Assembly (NCBI GenBank): GCA_035275845.1
Contig: DATEMD010000234.1
Span: forward strand, 1-55,724
Length of the DNA stretch: 55,724 nt
DNA from: REEB95 sp035275845
GTDB taxonomy: Bacteria; Pseudomonadota; Alphaproteobacteria; ATCC43930; CGMCC-115725
Reading direction: 5' to 3'
Positions within the stretch are counted from its first letter, which is position 1. Every line of letters starts with the position of its first letter. The notes under the pieces are model-generated. The model did no database searches, was not told the DNA's origin, and saw only the letters and a list, made by a program, of their open reading frames with translations. The translations under genes and the position numbers were made by a program. This document shows, piece after piece, positions 1 through 8,220 of the stretch.

Positions 1-2
1 TC

Positions 3-1328
3 CTTGCCGTTTTCACTGCGAGCGTCGCCGTAGCGCTTGCCGCGCCCGCTCACGCCGCGCCGGTTGACGGCGCTCTCCTGATCAACGGCTTCGAAGCGAT
101 GGAGACGCACAGCGCGGGCATCACGCTCGATCCGTTGGGCGACATGTCGGTGGATGCGGCGTCGATCGCTCGCGTGTGGCCAGGCGACGATGGCGGCAAC
201 GCCGGCGTGTCGCACGGTGCCAACAGTCAGTCGATGCATGGCATGGGCGATTTCCAGGCGCTGCTTCGCGACTCTGCCGGCCGTTCGATGACAAACGGCG
301 GCCTCGACCACAATCCGTATTTCTCGCTCGGCACTTGGGGCGGCGACGGCCGCGCCATCGTCCATAACGTGATCGCCGCCGATGCCGGCATGCATGGATC
401 GGGTGCGGATTTCAATTACGCCGTTGAGTTGGCGTTCGACGGGTTTCATGCCGGCAACGACGACCACAGCACCGCCGGCGACGGGCCGACGCCGTTCGAC
501 GGCGTGCCGATGTTCATTCCCAATTCCTTTGGCCTCACCGGCAGCAGCACGCCGGGCGGTGGCGGCGGCACCACGCCGGCCGATCCCGGCACGAGCAATC
601 CCGGCAGCAGCGATCCGGGCAGTCCCGGCACGATTGCTGGCGGCGGTCTCGGCGGTAGTCCCGGTAGCGGCCCCGTCAGTGGTCCCGGCGGCTCGCCGGC
701 ACCGGTGCCCGAGCCCAGCGGCCTCGCGCTATTGCTCATCGCCGTTCCGGCCATTCTGCTGATCGAGCGCCGGCGTGCGCTGGCGCGCCTCGCGGCGCCG
801 GCAGCGGTCGCGATCGCGGCGTTGCTGTTTGTACCCAGCTCGGCCAAGGCGCAGCTGCACGATTGGGAGCAATTGTGCAACGGCACCGGCGGCGCGCCGT
901 CCGAGGTCATCGTCGAAGGCTGTTCTCAAGTGATCGCCAACGAAGGCGAAAGCCTCAACAACGTCGCCATCGCCTATAACAATCGCGGCAATGCGCTGCG
1001 CGCCCTGAACCGGTTCGACAAAGCCAAGGCCGACTACGACAACGCCATTATTCTCGCGCCGAGCGATCCGTTTCCCTATCGCAATCGCGGCGTGACCTAT
1101 GGCCTGCTCGGCGATTACGCCGCCGCGCTCGCCGATTTCGACCGCGCCATCGTGCTGGCGCCGAAATACGCCTCGGCCTATCTCGGTCGCGCGTTTGCGC
1201 TCGAACAGCTCGGCAATCACCAGGCCGCGCTCGCCGATCTCGCCAAGGCGACGAAGCTCGATCCAAAGCTCGTGGCCGCCATGCGCGCGCCGCAAACCGC
1301 GTCGCTGCCGGAATCGACCGCGCGCTAG
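3..1328 (+). CDS. Secreted protein with internal PEP-CTERM-like signal and C-terminal TPR repeats (5' truncated)
   Basis: The reading frame is open at the left edge of the window. The first ~30 codons encode a hydrophobic stretch ending in an AHA-A signal-peptidase site, so the first in-frame ATG (99) is probably internal and the true start lies outside. Counting from that ATG: residues 1-150 are a Gly/Asp/His-rich region I do not recognise; 150-200 is a Gly/Pro/Ser linker; 203-226 is a PEP-CTERM-like sorting signal (VPEPSG, a hydrophobic helix, then RRR). The frame continues into a second signal-like hydrophobic stretch (227-251, ending AKAQ) and three TPR repeats (about 290-321, 324-355, 358-389). 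A PEP-CTERM signal normally ends a protein, so this looks like two secreted genes joined in frame. No stop or clear internal start separates them. Function unknown. Confidence 0.72.
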   Translation, partial: LAVFTASVAVALAAPAHAAPVDGALLINGFEAMETHSAGITLDPLGDMSVDAASIARVWPGDDGGNAGVSHGANSQSMHGMGDFQALLRDSAGRSMTNGGLDHNPYFSLGTWGGDGRAIVHNVIAADAGMHGSGADFNYAVELAFDGFHAGNDDHSTAGDGPTPFDGVPMFIPNSFGLTGSSTPGGGGGTTPADPGTSNPGSSDPGSPGTIAGGGLGGSPGSGPVSGPGGSPAPVPEPSGLALLLIAVPAILLIERRRALARLAAPAAVAIAALLFVPSSAKAQLHDWEQLCNGTGGAPSEVIVEGCSQVIANEGESLNNVAIAYNNRGNALRALNRFDKAKADYDNAIILAPSDPFPYRNRGVTYGLLGDYAAALADFDRAIVLAPKYASAYLGRAFALEQLGNHQAALADLAKATKLDPKLVAAMRAPQTASLPESTAR

Positions 1329-1349
1329 GCGCGCGCTTTCCCGCCTATT

Positions 1350-1928
1350 TCAGGTATCGCGTTCCGGCGCGGCGGCGCTGGTGGCCGCCTTGGAAATGCC
1401 GACCAAAGCCGGCCGTAGCAGCCGGTCGTGCATGACATAGCCCGGTTGCAGCACCTGGGCGATCGTGCCCGGCGGCTGCGGCGCGCCCGGCACCTCGAAC
1501 ATCGCCTCGTGCACATTGTGGTCGAAACGCTCGCCCAGCTTGGGTTCGACGCGCTTGACGCCATGGCGCTCGAAGATCGCGAGCAGCTCGCGTTCGGTCG
1601 CAGCGACGCCCTCGACAACGCCGCGCGCCGTCGAATCTGCCGCGGGCACGGCGTCGATGGCGCGCCGCAGATTGTCCGCGACGTTCAAAAGCTCGCGCGC
1701 GAATTCGAATGCGGCATAACGTTTCGCCTCCTGGCGGTCGCGCTGATGTCGCTGGCGCTGGTTCTCGGTCTCGGCCAACGCGCGGAGCAGACGGTCCTTG
1801 CTCTCCGCAAGCTCGGCTTCGAGCTGGGTGACCGTTGCGTTGGCCGTGGGCGTGGCCGCTTCGGGCGCAGCCTCGGGCTGCGCATCGGCCGGTTTGTCGA
1901 ATGCGTCTTCGCCGTTCATATCCTTCAA
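1350..1928 (-). CDS. grpE: GrpE, nucleotide exchange factor of DnaK
   Basis: GrpE releases ADP from DnaK in the cytosolic Hsp70 cycle. The 192-residue product has the family layout: an acidic, poorly conserved N-terminus, a long coiled coil (about 33-95) and a compact beta domain near the C-terminus with the motif GERFDHNVHEAMFEV and a PGTIAQVLQPGY stretch. It follows hrcA on the same strand. The TTG at 1928 overlaps the hrcA stop (TTGA). An in-frame ATG at 1919, just after AAGGA, is a credible alternative start three codons later. The hrcA-grpE pairing fits heat-shock control. The 3' end converges on the TPR gene with about 20 bp between them. Confidence 0.96.
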   Translation of the reverse strand: MKDMNGEDAFDKPADAQPEAAPEAATPTANATVTQLEAELAESKDRLLRALAETENQRQRHQRDRQEAKRYAAFEFARELLNVADNLRRAIDAVPAADSTARGVVEGVAATERELLAIFERHGVKRVEPKLGERFDHNVHEAMFEVPGAPQPPGTIAQVLQPGYVMHDRLLRPALVGISKAATSAAAPERDT

Positions 1929-3028
1929 CCCATGAGTCGGCCGATCACCTTGGCGGTGTAATCGACCATCGGAATGATACGAGCATAATTGAGCCGCGTC
2001 GGTCCGATGACGCCGATCGCCCCTACCATTTGCTCGCGCGAATTGGTGTACGGCGCGACGATCATCGAGCAGCCGGTGACGCCGAAAAGCGGCGTCGCCG
2101 CGCCGATATAGATCTGCACGCCTTCGCCGATGCGGGTTGCGTCGAGCAGACGCACCATCGCCTCTTTCGTTTCCAACATCTCGAACAATGCGCGCAACCG
2201 TTCAAGATCGGCGAGCGCGGTCACGTCTTCGAGCAGCTTCGACTGACCTTTGACGATGAGCGCGCTTTCGGCCGGGCTGCCCGACCACGACGCCAATCCG
2301 GCCGCGATCAGCTTCGCCGTCAGCTCGTCGATCTCGTCCTTGCGTTGGGCGATCTCGGCGAGGATCGCGGCCCGCGATTCGTCGAGCGTACGGCCCACCA
2401 TGCGCGCGTTGAGATAATTGCTCGCCGCCGTCATCGACGACGGCAACGTGCCGGTCGGCGCGTCGATGATGCGGTTCTCGACCAGGCCGTCCTCGGTCAC
2501 CAGCACGACCAACGCCCGGCCCGGCGCCAGCGGCACGAATTCAACGTGCTTCAGCGCGCGCTCGGTCTTGGGCGCGATGACCAGGCCGGCACAACGCGAC
2601 AGGCCGGCGAGCATCGACGTTGCCTGCTCGAGCGCCTGCGGCAGGCTTTTCCCGGCGGCGGCGCATTGCGCTTCGATGTTGCGTCGCTCGTCCTCGGAAA
2701 TGCCGCCAAGCTCCAACAGGCCGTTGACGAACAGACGCAGTCCCGCCTCGGTCGGCAGCCGGCCGGCGGACGTATGGGGGGCAAAGAGCAGGCCCTGCTC
2801 TTCGAGGTCGGCCATGACGTTGCGGATCGTCGCCGGCGACAGGTCGAGGGCGCTGCGCCGCGCGAGCGTGCGCGAGCCCACCGGCTCGCCAGTCTCGACG
2901 TAAGCTTCGACGATCATGCGGAAGATTTCCCGCGAGCGCTCATTGAGCTCGCCGATCGCGAAACTGTCCGCGGTGGCCAATTTGACCGAGGCGGGCTTGT
3001 TGGTTCCAGTGTCGGGCACGGCGCGCAT
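1925..3028 (-). CDS. hrcA: HrcA, heat-inducible transcription repressor
   Basis: HrcA represses class I heat-shock operons by binding CIRCE elements and is kept active by GroEL. The protein (367 aa) shows the N-terminal winged-helix segment (LNERSREIFRMIVEAYVETG, then PVGSRTL and SPATIRNVMADLE) and the family C-terminal end of the form VIGPTRLNYARIIPMVDYTA. It is transcribed ahead of grpE with a TTGA overlap and is divergent from rph. No CIRCE inverted repeat is visible in the 98 bp between hrcA and rph, so autoregulation through CIRCE is not supported here. A promoter-like TTGACC-N17-TAGATA abuts the ATG, so translation may actually begin a few codons downstream (GTG at codon 4 is one option). 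Confidence 0.95.
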   Translation of the reverse strand: MRAVPDTGTNKPASVKLATADSFAIGELNERSREIFRMIVEAYVETGEPVGSRTLARRSALDLSPATIRNVMADLEEQGLLFAPHTSAGRLPTEAGLRLFVNGLLELGGISEDERRNIEAQCAAAGKSLPQALEQATSMLAGLSRCAGLVIAPKTERALKHVEFVPLAPGRALVVLVTEDGLVENRIIDAPTGTLPSSMTAASNYLNARMVGRTLDESRAAILAEIAQRKDEIDELTAKLIAAGLASWSGSPAESALIVKGQSKLLEDVTALADLERLRALFEMLETKEAMVRLLDATRIGEGVQIYIGAATPLFGVTGCSMIVAPYTNSREQMVGAIGVIGPTRLNYARIIPMVDYTAKVIGRLMG

Positions 3029-3057
3029 TATCTAGGGAGGTCCGGCATTGGGGTCAA
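3029..3057 (-). promoter_or_regulatory. Possible sigma70-type promoter for hrcA-grpE
   Basis: Read on the minus strand, TTGACC (3057-3052), a 17-nt spacer and TAGATA (3034-3029) resemble -35 and -10 boxes. The -10 box touches the annotated hrcA ATG, so a transcript from it would start inside the first codons. Either this promoter is not used or the hrcA start is further in. Confidence 0.25.
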
Positions 3058-3126
3058 CCCAAGCGCTTGTCCTGCGCGGCGCCGCGGATTAGCTTGCCTG
3101 CCGCCACTTCGTGAAAGGGACCAAGC

Positions 3127-3849
3127 ATGCCGCGCCCCTCCGGCCGCGCTCCGAACGACTTGCGTCTGGTGCGCCTCGAGCCGAACGTCACCAAATACGC
3201 CGAAGGTTCGTGCCTGGCGTCGTTTGGCGACACGCGCGTCCTGTGCTGCGCCACCGTTGAGGAGAAGGTGCCGCCGTTTCTGCGCAATACCGGCCGCGGC
3301 TGGATCACCGCCGAATACGGCATGTTGCCGCGCTCGACCCACACCCGTACTGAGCGCGAGGCGGCGCGCGGTCGCCAAACCGGCCGTACGCACGAGATCC
3401 AACGCCTGATCGGCCGTTCATTGCGCGCCATCGCCAATCTCAACGCGCTCGGCGAACGTCAGATCCGTATCGATTGCGACGTGCTTCAGGCCGACGGCGG
3501 CACGCGCACCGCCGCGATCACCGGCAGTTACGTCGCGCTCTATCTCGCGCTCAAGAGCCCGATGGCGCAGGCGGCGTTGACGGCGTTTCCGCTCGGCGAT
3601 TCGGTCGCCGCGGTCAGTTGCGGAATCGTCGCTGGCGAACCGGTGCTCGATCTCGACTATGCCGAGGATTCGAACGCGGACGCCGACGCCAATTTCGTCA
3701 TCACCGGCACCGGCGGCATCGTCGAGATCCAGGCGACGGCGGAAAAGGGGCACTTCGCCGAGGCGCGTTTCGGCGAGATGCTGGCGCTGGCGCGTCAGGG
3801 CATCGCCGAGCTCGCCAAGCTCCAGCGCGCGGCGGTCGGCGTTGGCTGA
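3127..3849 (+). CDS. rph: Ribonuclease PH
   Basis: RNase PH is a phosphate-dependent 3'-5' exoribonuclease that trims tRNA precursors. The 240-residue product is full length for the family. It carries the N-terminal LVRLEPNVTKYAEGSCL region, the active-site segment GRTHEIQRLIGRSLRA (residues 86-101, with the phosphate-contacting Arg) and the DCDVLQADGGTRTAAITG motif (116-133). The ATG at 3127 is preceded by GAAAGGGA, a good ribosome-binding site. It is divergent from hrcA, and its 3' end overlaps the start of rdgB by 8 bases, suggesting translational coupling in an rph-rdgB-hemW operon. Confidence 0.97.
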   Translation: MPRPSGRAPNDLRLVRLEPNVTKYAEGSCLASFGDTRVLCCATVEEKVPPFLRNTGRGWITAEYGMLPRSTHTRTEREAARGRQTGRTHEIQRLIGRSLRAIANLNALGERQIRIDCDVLQADGGTRTAAITGSYVALYLALKSPMAQAALTAFPLGDSVAAVSCGIVAGEPVLDLDYAEDSNADADANFVITGTGGIVEIQATAEKGHFAEARFGEMLALARQGIAELAKLQRAAVGVG

Positions 3850-4453
3850 AACGCGGCGCATCACCGGGGGACGCCTGGCGATCGCGACGCATAATCCGGG
3901 CAAATTGATCGAGATCGCCGAGCTGCTACGGCCCTACGGGGTCGAAACCGTCGGCGCTGCCGCGCTCGGCCTCCCTGAGCCTGAGGAAACCGGTACAACC
4001 TTCGAGGCGAATGCACAGCTCAAGGCGGTGGCCGCCGCGAACGCTAGTGGCCTGCCGGCGCTGGCCGACGATTCGGGCCTCGCGGTCGCTGCGCTCGGCG
4101 GCGCGCCGGGAATCTACTCGGCACGCTGGGCCGGACCGCAAAAAGACTTTGCTGCGGCGATGCAACGCATCGAGCGTGAGCTTGCCAGCAAGCCCGACCG
4201 GCGTGCGGCGTTCGTCGCCGTGCTCGCGCTTGCGTGGCCGGATGGCGCGGTCGAAATCTTCCGCGGCGAGGTCCAAGGCACGCTCGTCTTTCCGCCGCGC
4301 GGCACGCACGGCTTCGGCTACGACCCGATCTTCGTGCCCGAGGGGGGTCACCAGACCTTCGGCGAGATGACGGCCACCGCCAAACACGCGATCAGCCATC
4401 GCGCCCGCGCCTTCGCTAAGCTGGTCGCGGCTTGTTTCGGAGCCGCGGCATGA
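3842..4453 (+). CDS. rdgB: RdgB/HAM1-type non-canonical purine NTP pyrophosphatase
   Basis: The enzyme hydrolyses dITP/ITP and XTP to monophosphates, cleaning the nucleotide pool. I place the start at the TTG at 3842 (8-bp overlap with rph), giving 203 aa, the usual family size; the open frame runs further upstream but that part is rph coding sequence read out of frame. Motifs: THNPGK (16-21), TFEANA (53-58), ADDSGL (75-80), the HGFGYDPIF loop and a terminal SHRARAF. The stop overlaps the hemW ATG (ATGA). The order rph-rdgB-hemW is common in Alphaproteobacteria. Confidence 0.95.
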   Translation: MAETRRITGGRLAIATHNPGKLIEIAELLRPYGVETVGAAALGLPEPEETGTTFEANAQLKAVAAANASGLPALADDSGLAVAALGGAPGIYSARWAGPQKDFAAAMQRIERELASKPDRRAAFVAVLALAWPDGAVEIFRGEVQGTLVFPPRGTHGFGYDPIFVPEGGHQTFGEMTATAKHAISHRARAFAKLVAACFGAAA

Positions 4454-5595
4454 GTCCGCTCGCGGTCTATGTCCATTGGCCGTTTTGCAAGTCGAAATGC
4501 CCTTATTGCGACTTCAATAGCCACGTGCGCGAACGCATCGACGACGCGCGGTGGTCTCAGGCGCTGCTGGCCGAACTTGCGTGGTGGGCCGAGCAGACCG
4601 AAGGCGCCACGATCACCAGCATCTTCTTTGGTGGCGGTACACCGTCGCTGATGGATCCTGCGACCGTCGCGGCGATTCTCGATGCAATCGGCCGGCATTG
4701 GACGATGGCCGCCGATTGCGAGATCACCCTCGAAGCCAATCCGACCTCGGTCGAGGCGGCGCGTTTCCGCGCGTTGCGCGCCGCCGGCGTCGGCCGTGTC
4801 TCGCTCGGCGTCCAGGCGCTCGACAATGTCGCGCTCAAATTCCTCGGCCGCGGCCACGACGTTCGCGAGGCGCGTGCCGCCGTCGAACTCGCGCGCGCGA
4901 CCTTTCCGCGCTTTTCATTCGACCTCATCTATGCGCGCCCGGGCCAGACGCCGGCATCCTGGGCGAACGAGCTCGCGGCCGCGTTGGCGTTCGCTGGCGA
5001 TCATCTGTCGGTCTATCAGCTCACGATCGAAACCGGCACCGCCTTCGCCACGGCGTTCGCGCGCGGCGATTTCGCGTTACCGGATGAAGACACCGCCGGC
5101 GCGCTCTATGAGGCGACGCAAGCAACGCTCCAAGCCGCCGGCCTGCCAGCTTACGAGATCTCGAACCACGCGCGGCCCGGCCAGGAGTGCCGCCATAACC
5201 TCGCCTATTGGCGCGGTCAGGATTATCTCGGCGTTGGTCCCGGCGCGCATGGCCGCCTCACCAGCGGACCGGCGCGCTTTGCGACGCGTCAGATGAAAGC
5301 GCCCGAAACCTGGCTCGCCGCGGTCGAAGCACGCGGCCACGGCACCGAGGAATTCGTCCGGCTGACGCCGGACGAACGCCGTGGCGAACTGGTGATGATG
5401 GGTCTTCGGCTGGCCGAAGGCGTCGCTCGCGATCGGTTCTTCGCCGCGACGGGCATGGGCTTCGAAGACGCTTTCGGTGATCGCCTGCCGCCGCTGATCG
5501 ACGGCGGCTTTGTCGATTTGGATGAGCACGCGCTGTGCGCAACCGCCGCCGGCCGCCAGCGTCTCAACGCTGTCCTCGGAAGGCTACTCGCCTAA
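4450..5595 (+). CDS. hemW: HemW, radical SAM heme chaperone (coproporphyrinogen oxidase-like)
   Basis: HemW-family proteins bind heme and a [4Fe-4S] cluster and are linked to heme delivery to respiratory enzymes; they are often misnamed oxygen-independent coproporphyrinogen III oxidase. The ATG at 4450 (ATGA overlap with the rdgB stop) gives 381 aa beginning MSPLAVYVHWPF. The radical SAM CxxxCxxC is at residues 13-20 (CKSKCPYC), followed by FFGGGTPSLM and, later, CRHNLAYWRG typical of HemW. A TTG 18 bp upstream is a less likely start. The 3' end overlaps that of the convergent lipoprotein gene by 12 bp. Confidence 0.93.
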   Translation: MSPLAVYVHWPFCKSKCPYCDFNSHVRERIDDARWSQALLAELAWWAEQTEGATITSIFFGGGTPSLMDPATVAAILDAIGRHWTMAADCEITLEANPTSVEAARFRALRAAGVGRVSLGVQALDNVALKFLGRGHDVREARAAVELARATFPRFSFDLIYARPGQTPASWANELAAALAFAGDHLSVYQLTIETGTAFATAFARGDFALPDEDTAGALYEATQATLQAAGLPAYEISNHARPGQECRHNLAYWRGQDYLGVGPGAHGRLTSGPARFATRQMKAPETWLAAVEARGHGTEEFVRLTPDERRGELVMMGLRLAEGVARDRFFAATGMGFEDAFGDRLPPLIDGGFVDLDEHALCATAAGRQRLNAVLGRLLA

Positions 5596-6876
5596 ACTGC
5601 GGAAATCGGTCGGCGCCGGATCGACCACCGACGGTTCGCCGCGCTCGACTTGCAGCACGGCAAGGCCACGCTGCGCGATGCCGTTCGGTTGCAGCCGGAA
5701 GAGGCCGTCGACGCCGGCAAAGCCGTTGGGATTGGTAAGTGCGGCGGTCGACAGATCGCCGCCGCGATGGACCAGCGCCACCACCAGCGACATCGCGTCG
5801 TATGGCAAGGTCGCGAGCCGCGGCGGCGCACGGTTGTACAGCGCGTGGTAGCGGCTGGCGAAATCGGCACGCGCCGCCGGCGCCGGCGCTGCGTACCAAC
5901 CGCTGGCCAACGCCGGCTCGACGCCGAGGCCCGGCTCATCCCACAACCCGGTGCCGAGATATTTGACGGTATCGGGGTCGACTCCGTAATACGGCAAAAG
6001 CGGCGCCAGCAGCTTCAATCGCGTGCCGCCTTCGGGCAGTAGCACGGCGTCGAAATCGCTGTTCTGGGCGAAACTCTGCACGATCGGCGCCAGGTCGGTC
6101 GTATCCGGATCGTAGGTGACGACGCGCACGACGCTCGCATTGCCGCCGGTGCCGACGGCTTGCTTGAGCGCGTCGATCGCCAGATTGCCGTAAGCCGAAT
6201 TCGGCGCCAGCACAGCGAACTTCGTATGGCCTTTGCTGATCGCATATTGCACGACGCGCACGATCTCCTGCTGCGGTTGGAAGCCGAGCAGGAAGACGCC
6301 GCCACCCGCGACCGTCATCGAATTCGAGAACGCCAGCACCGGCACGTTGGCCGCTGCCGCAATCGGCTTCACCGCCTCGACCTCGGCGGCCAGTAGCGGA
6401 CCGACGATGATGCGCGCGCCTTGCTGGATGGCGTCACGTGCGGCGGCGGCGGCGCCGTCAGCCGTGCCGGCGGTGTCGCGCGGCAACAGTGCGATGCCGC
6501 TGTCGGGCTGGTCGAACAGCGCCATCTGCGCCGCGTCGAGCAGAGCGGCGCCGAACGCCGCGCTCGGTCCCGACAACGGCAGCAACAGCGCGACGCGTGG
6601 CGGTCCCGACGGCGCAGGTGGTGCGGGCGCCTCCACGGCCGGCGTCGGTGGCGTCGCTGGCGTCGGCACCGCCAGTTGTGCAGGCTGCGTTGGCGTTGGC
6701 GCGGTCTGGGTCGGCGCGGGTGCTTGCGGCTGCGTCGAGCCGCCCGTTATGGTGCTGAGGGCGGAGCACGACACCAACGCGAACGCGGAAAGGGCTAGCC
6801 ATGCCGCGATCCAAAGACGCGGCCGGCGCGTCGGCGCTGAGCCGCGCAGCGCACGGAACGAAAACCGGACCGGCAA
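5584..6876 (-). CDS. LpoA/LppC-like lipoprotein with periplasmic-binding fold (penicillin-binding protein activator family)
   Basis: The product has a signal peptide with lipobox LVSC, a long Pro/Ala/Gln linker, and a type 1 periplasmic-binding fold (start PRVALLLPLSG, then AFSNSMTVAG and KFAVLAPNSAYGNLAIDAL). In Gammaproteobacteria LpoA is the outer-membrane activator of PBP1A; in Alphaproteobacteria the same family sits next to rsmI, as here, but the role is inferred. I chose the TTG at 6876 because AAGGGAG lies 6 nt upstream (about 430 aa). A TTG at 6936 behind GGGAGCGAG would add 20 residues. With either start the 5' end overlaps divergent rsmI by at least 76 bp, the rsmI ATG falling inside this gene's signal-peptide codons. 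Confidence 0.86.
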   Translation of the reverse strand: MPVRFSFRALRGSAPTRRPRLWIAAWLALSAFALVSCSALSTITGGSTQPQAPAPTQTAPTPTQPAQLAVPTPATPPTPAVEAPAPPAPSGPPRVALLLPLSGPSAAFGAALLDAAQMALFDQPDSGIALLPRDTAGTADGAAAAARDAIQQGARIIVGPLLAAEVEAVKPIAAAANVPVLAFSNSMTVAGGGVFLLGFQPQQEIVRVVQYAISKGHTKFAVLAPNSAYGNLAIDALKQAVGTGGNASVVRVVTYDPDTTDLAPIVQSFAQNSDFDAVLLPEGGTRLKLLAPLLPYYGVDPDTVKYLGTGLWDEPGLGVEPALASGWYAAPAPAARADFASRYHALYNRAPPRLATLPYDAMSLVVALVHRGGDLSTAALTNPNGFAGVDGLFRLQPNGIAQRGLAVLQVERGEPSVVDPAPTDFRSLGE

Positions 6877-7772
6877 ACGCGTTCTCCCTTGGCAACGCAG
6901 CGCGGGGCGCCGAGGGTATAGAGGCGGAAGCGGCAAGTAAACTCGCTCCCGGCCTTTATCTCGTCGCGACGCCGATCGGCAACCTGGCCGATGTCACGTT
7001 ACGTGCGCTCGATGTGCTGCGCGGCGCGGACGCCGTGCTGTGTGAAGATACGCGCGTGACCGCGAAGCTGCTGGCGCGTTACGGCATCGCCGCAACGACA
7101 CAACCTTATCACGACCACAATGCCGAACGCGTGCGCCCGGCGGTCCTGGCGCGGCTCAGAACCGGCGGCGCCCTGGCGTTGGTGTCGGACGCGGGCACGC
7201 CGCTGGTGTCCGATCCGGGCTACAAGCTCGTCCGCGCCGCGGTGGCGGACGGCATTGCCGTGACTGTCGTGCCCGGCGCATCGGCGACGCTGACGGCCTT
7301 GCTCGGCTCGGGCTTGCCGCCCGATCGGTTCCTGTTCGCCGGCTTTCTGCCGCCCAAGGCCGCCGGCCGCCGACGGGCGCTCGACGAGCTCAAGGATATC
7401 GCCGCGACGCTGGTTTTCTTCGAAAGCGCGCCGCGTCTCGCGGAAAGTCTGTCGGATATGGCGGCGGTTCTCGGGCCGCGCCCGGCGGCGGTAGCGCGCG
7501 AGCTGACCAAGTTGCACGAAGAGATCCGGCGCGATGATCTCGCCGCGCTGGCAGCGCATTACCGGACAGCCGGTCCGCCCAAAGGCGAACTGGTGCTGGT
7601 CGTCGGTCCGCCGGCGCCCGCGGCGGCCAGCGAGTCCGACCTCGATCGCGCGCTGGGCGCTGCGCTCGCCCACAAGAGCCTGCGTGAAGCGGTCGAGGAG
7701 GTCGCGGCCGCCACCGGCGCGCGTCGCCGCCAGGTCTATGCCCGGGCGCTGGCGCTCAAAGGCGGCCGATGA
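6801..7772 (+). CDS. rsmI: RsmI, 16S rRNA (cytidine1402-2'-O)-methyltransferase
   Basis: RsmI methylates the ribose of C1402 in the decoding centre using SAM. The core starts about residue 47 (APGLYLVATPIGNLADVTLR) and contains CEDTR, SDAGTPLVSDPG and the TVVPGASA region of the tetrapyrrole-methylase fold; the C-terminal extension (LREAVEEVAAATGARRRQVY) is also typical. The first ~45 residues are a non-conserved extension, but the ATG at 6801 has a good ribosome-binding site (GGAAAGGG, 6 nt spacing) and no later in-frame start precedes the core. It overlaps yraN by 4 bp and heads the rsmI-yraN-BON-gshB run. Confidence 0.95.
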   Translation: MPRSKDAAGASALSRAAHGTKTGPANAFSLGNAARGAEGIEAEAASKLAPGLYLVATPIGNLADVTLRALDVLRGADAVLCEDTRVTAKLLARYGIAATTQPYHDHNAERVRPAVLARLRTGGALALVSDAGTPLVSDPGYKLVRAAVADGIAVTVVPGASATLTALLGSGLPPDRFLFAGFLPPKAAGRRRALDELKDIAATLVFFESAPRLAESLSDMAAVLGPRPAAVARELTKLHEEIRRDDLAALAAHYRTAGPPKGELVLVVGPPAPAAASESDLDRALGAALAHKSLREAVEEVAAATGARRRQVYARALALKGGR

Positions 7773-8143
7773 ACCAACGCGCGCGTCGCGGTCGGGCGGC
7801 GCATCGGCGCGGTCTCGGAGCCGAGCGTCTTTGTCTTTGGGCGTTGCGGCTGCGGGGTTACCGCATCCTGGCACAGCGTTATCGCGCGCCGGTAGGCGAG
7901 ATCGACCTGATCGCGCGCCGCGGCCACACCGTTGCCGCAATCGAGGTCAAGGCGCGCGCCGACGATGCGCGCGCGGCCGAGGCCGTGCTGTGGAAGCAAC
8001 GCAGTCGCATCGCTCGCGCGCTCGAGCATTTTCTGCAAAGCCGTCCCGATCTTGCCGACGCCGCGTTGCGCTTCGATGTCATGTTGGTGGCGCCGGGCCG
8101 CTGGCCGCGTCATGTTCGCGGCGCTTGGCGCGTCGGCGAATAG
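7769..8143 (+). CDS. yraN: YraN family (UPF0102) nuclease-fold protein
   Basis: A small (124 aa) member of the UPF0102 family, which has a restriction-endonuclease-like fold; its cellular job is not established. The core is visible as GLGAERLCLWALRLRGYRIL, then PVGEIDLIARRG (the conserved E-x-D) and AAIEVKARAD (the E-x-K of the nuclease-like motif), followed by RFDVMLV. It starts with ATGA overlapping the rsmI stop and is followed after 77 bp by the BON lipoprotein. Confidence 0.92.
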   Translation: MNQRARRGRAAHRRGLGAERLCLWALRLRGYRILAQRYRAPVGEIDLIARRGHTVAAIEVKARADDARAAEAVLWKQRSRIARALEHFLQSRPDLADAALRFDVMLVAPGRWPRHVRGAWRVGE

Positions 8144-8220
8144 CGACCGCGGCCAAGGGGCTTGCCCGCGGCGGCGCTTGCCTCGATAGTTCGGCCCACG
8201 GTTTGTTGAAGGAGTTGCCC

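Noticed and set aside
3029..3126. CIRCE element between hrcA and rph
   Set aside because: No TTAGCACTC-N9-GAGTGCTAA-like inverted repeat is present.
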